A stretch of DNA of 14,045 nt from Chitinophaga pinensis (lineage in GTDB: Bacteria > Planctomycetota > Phycisphaerae > Phycisphaerales > SM1A02). The stretch is taken from positions 1 to 14,045 of the forward strand of contig CALQCP020000031.1 in NCBI GenBank assembly GCA_943329105.2, read 5' to 3'. Both the position numbers and the translations under genes were made by a program. Under the pieces are notes generated by a model that saw only the letters and a list, made by a program, of their open reading frames with translations, did not search any database and was not told the DNA's origin. Position 1 is the first letter of the stretch; each line of letters starts with the position of its first letter. This document shows, piece after piece, positions 13,072 to 14,045 of the stretch.

Positions 13072-14028
13072 TTACGACCGAACAAAGAGCGCTGCAAACA
13101 AACCGGGTCCCTTGCCGCTGGTGTCCGGACGCAAGCGCGTGTGACGGCGAAGTGCGAACCCACTGCCCCGCGCAAATCCCTGTAAATCTTGCTCAGAAAA
13201 TCCAAGATGACGGTGGCCCATGGTCTGCTGGTAACCCGATCGATCATGGCTTGCCATGTCCACCACCAAGAGCGCGCCACCCGTGCGAAATCCGGGCGCA
13301 ATAGTACGCAACATCGCAGCGGGATCGTCAACGTGATGAAAGACCAACATGACGATGCCCATATCGGCTTCACCTGCGGCGAGTGGTGGCGCAAGTAAAT
13401 CGCCCTGCCGGAATTCCACGTTCGCAAATCGCTTGAGTCGCTTTCGCGCTGCTGCCAGCATGGCGGGCTCGCGATCAATGGCAATGACGCGACCAACCAC
13501 TGGTGCCAATCGCTCCGCTGCTTCGCCGGTACCGCAGCCGAAATCCACCGCGACTGCGTCAGGCGGAAGCAATCCCAGCAAAGCCTCGAACACAAACGCG
13601 TCGCCGAACAGTTCGCGCCGCAATTCATCCCAGTCGCCACCGATGCGTCCGAAGAATGTTCGACTATCCACACGACGCGCGGCGATGACTTCTGCAAGAC
13701 GAGCATCGTCTTCTTCAAATGAAGCGGCGCTCCCCAAGTGCTCGCGGCTCATGCGCCACAGGTCACGCATGTCCGTCGCTAGCGCGGACGGCGTCATTCG
13801 ATAAAGGCTCTGCGTTCCCTCCGCGCGCTTATCCACCCAGCCCTGCTCAAAGAGCGGCTTCAGGTGGCGACTCACCGTGCTTTGCGGAAGTTGTAACGCG
13901 CGCGCCAGTTCACCAACGCCAAGTTCCTCACGCTCCAATAGCCGAAGCGTGCGCAAACGCGCAAGATCGCCGAGCGTGCCCAGCCAACTCAGCCACCGTT
14001 CGCGGGGATTGGTGGAATCAGGCGTCAT
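13072..14028 (-). CDS. ArsR-family regulator fused to a SAM-dependent methyltransferase domain (SahR-like)
   Basis: A 318-residue protein with an ArsR winged helix at about 12-80 (LGTLGDLARLRTLRLLEREELGVGELARAL, recognition helix LPQSTVSRHLKPL at 47-59) and a class I methyltransferase fold at about 140-290: motif I VDFGCGTGEAA (161-171), acidic Asp185 ending strand 2, QGD at 208-210, and VMLVFHHVDD around 226-235. The ArsR metal-site pattern ELCVC is here ELGVGE, without cysteines, so it is not a classical metal sensor. Known SahR proteins share this plan and sense S-adenosylhomocysteine to control SAM-cycle genes. The ahcY gene and a strong palindrome within 2 kb support that reading. An alternative is a catalytic methyltransferase, as in some ubiquinone-type enzymes. 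ATG 14028 overlaps an upstream stop codon. Confidence 0.85.
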   Translation of the reverse strand: MTPDSTNPRERWLSWLGTLGDLARLRTLRLLEREELGVGELARALQLPQSTVSRHLKPLFEQGWVDKRAEGTQSLYRMTPSALATDMRDLWRMSREHLGSAASFEEDDARLAEVIAARRVDSRTFFGRIGGDWDELRRELFGDAFVFEALLGLLPPDAVAVDFGCGTGEAAERLAPVVGRVIAIDREPAMLAAARKRLKRFANVEFRQGDLLAPPLAAGEADMGIVMLVFHHVDDPAAMLRTIAPGFRTGGALLVVDMASHDRSGYQQTMGHRHLGFSEQDLQGFARGSGFALRRHTRLRPDTSGKGPGLFAALFVRS

Positions 14029-14045
14029 GCAGCGTGGCGGAGCAT
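14025..14045 (-). CDS. Possible C-terminus of an upstream gene
   Basis: A TGA at 14027-14025 overlaps the ATG of the ArsR/methyltransferase gene (ATGA), the same junction type as elsewhere in this window. The codons before it read MLRHAA in the few bases available. If real, a gene lying outside the window is cotranscribed with and upstream of the regulator. Seven codons are far too few to identify it. Confidence 0.35.
   Translation of the reverse strand: MLRHAA

Noticed and set aside
12948..13718. 256-codon minus-strand frame overlapping the ArsR/methyltransferase gene
   Set aside because: It is another frame of the same strand, Trp/Arg/Ser-rich with no motif; the regulator frame has clear HTH and methyltransferase motifs.

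Overview
This is a GC-rich bacterial chromosomal window with densely packed, mostly minus-strand genes and no sign of phage, IS or CRISPR. Two lipoprotein signal peptides and one Sec signal peptide suggest a diderm envelope. The gene styles (a LamG-like/PepSY secreted protein with an Asp-rich tract, a DUF2959-like lipoprotein, degenerate YHS-like repeats, weak or absent Shine-Dalgarno sites) make a planctomycete, perhaps Phycisphaerae, my best guess. No rRNA or marker gene settles it.

Left block (1-2390, minus strand): a TIM-barrel protein, cytidylate kinase (cmk), a PlsC-type acyltransferase and the start of a further gene form a tightly coupled operon. Each junction is a 4-base stop/start overlap. 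The last gene opens with a hexapeptide repeat encoded by an 18-bp tandem repeat and runs off the window.

Plus-strand block (2513-6289): gcvH (glycine cleavage H protein), followed by an ABC exporter-type ATPase and a MacB/FtsX-type permease whose reading frames overlap by 53 bases. A strong hairpin closes this block against the convergent minus-strand genes.

Middle block (6410-9561, minus): a DUF2959-like lipoprotein, a secreted lectin-fold/PepSY protein, and a regulator with both an N-terminal winged helix and a C-terminal LuxR helix-turn-helix. The regulator's promoter predicts a leaderless mRNA, and a dyad lies upstream.

Right block (9660-14045): nadC and ahcY on minus, a YHS-like lipoprotein on plus, and an ArsR/methyltransferase fusion regulator on minus. 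A 32-bp nearly perfect palindrome built of four heptamers sits in the ahcY/lipoprotein divergent promoter and abuts the predicted ahcY -10 box. The fusion regulator resembles the SAH-responsive SahR family, so the most interesting reading is a local SAM-cycle circuit: regulator senses S-adenosylhomocysteine, binds the palindrome, and controls ahcY and possibly the divergent lipoprotein.

No gene-free stretch exceeds 300 bases. The longest gaps, near 8415-8616, 12242-12412, 2391-2512, 6290-6409, 7070-7190 and 10608-10726, hold the promoters and hairpins listed.
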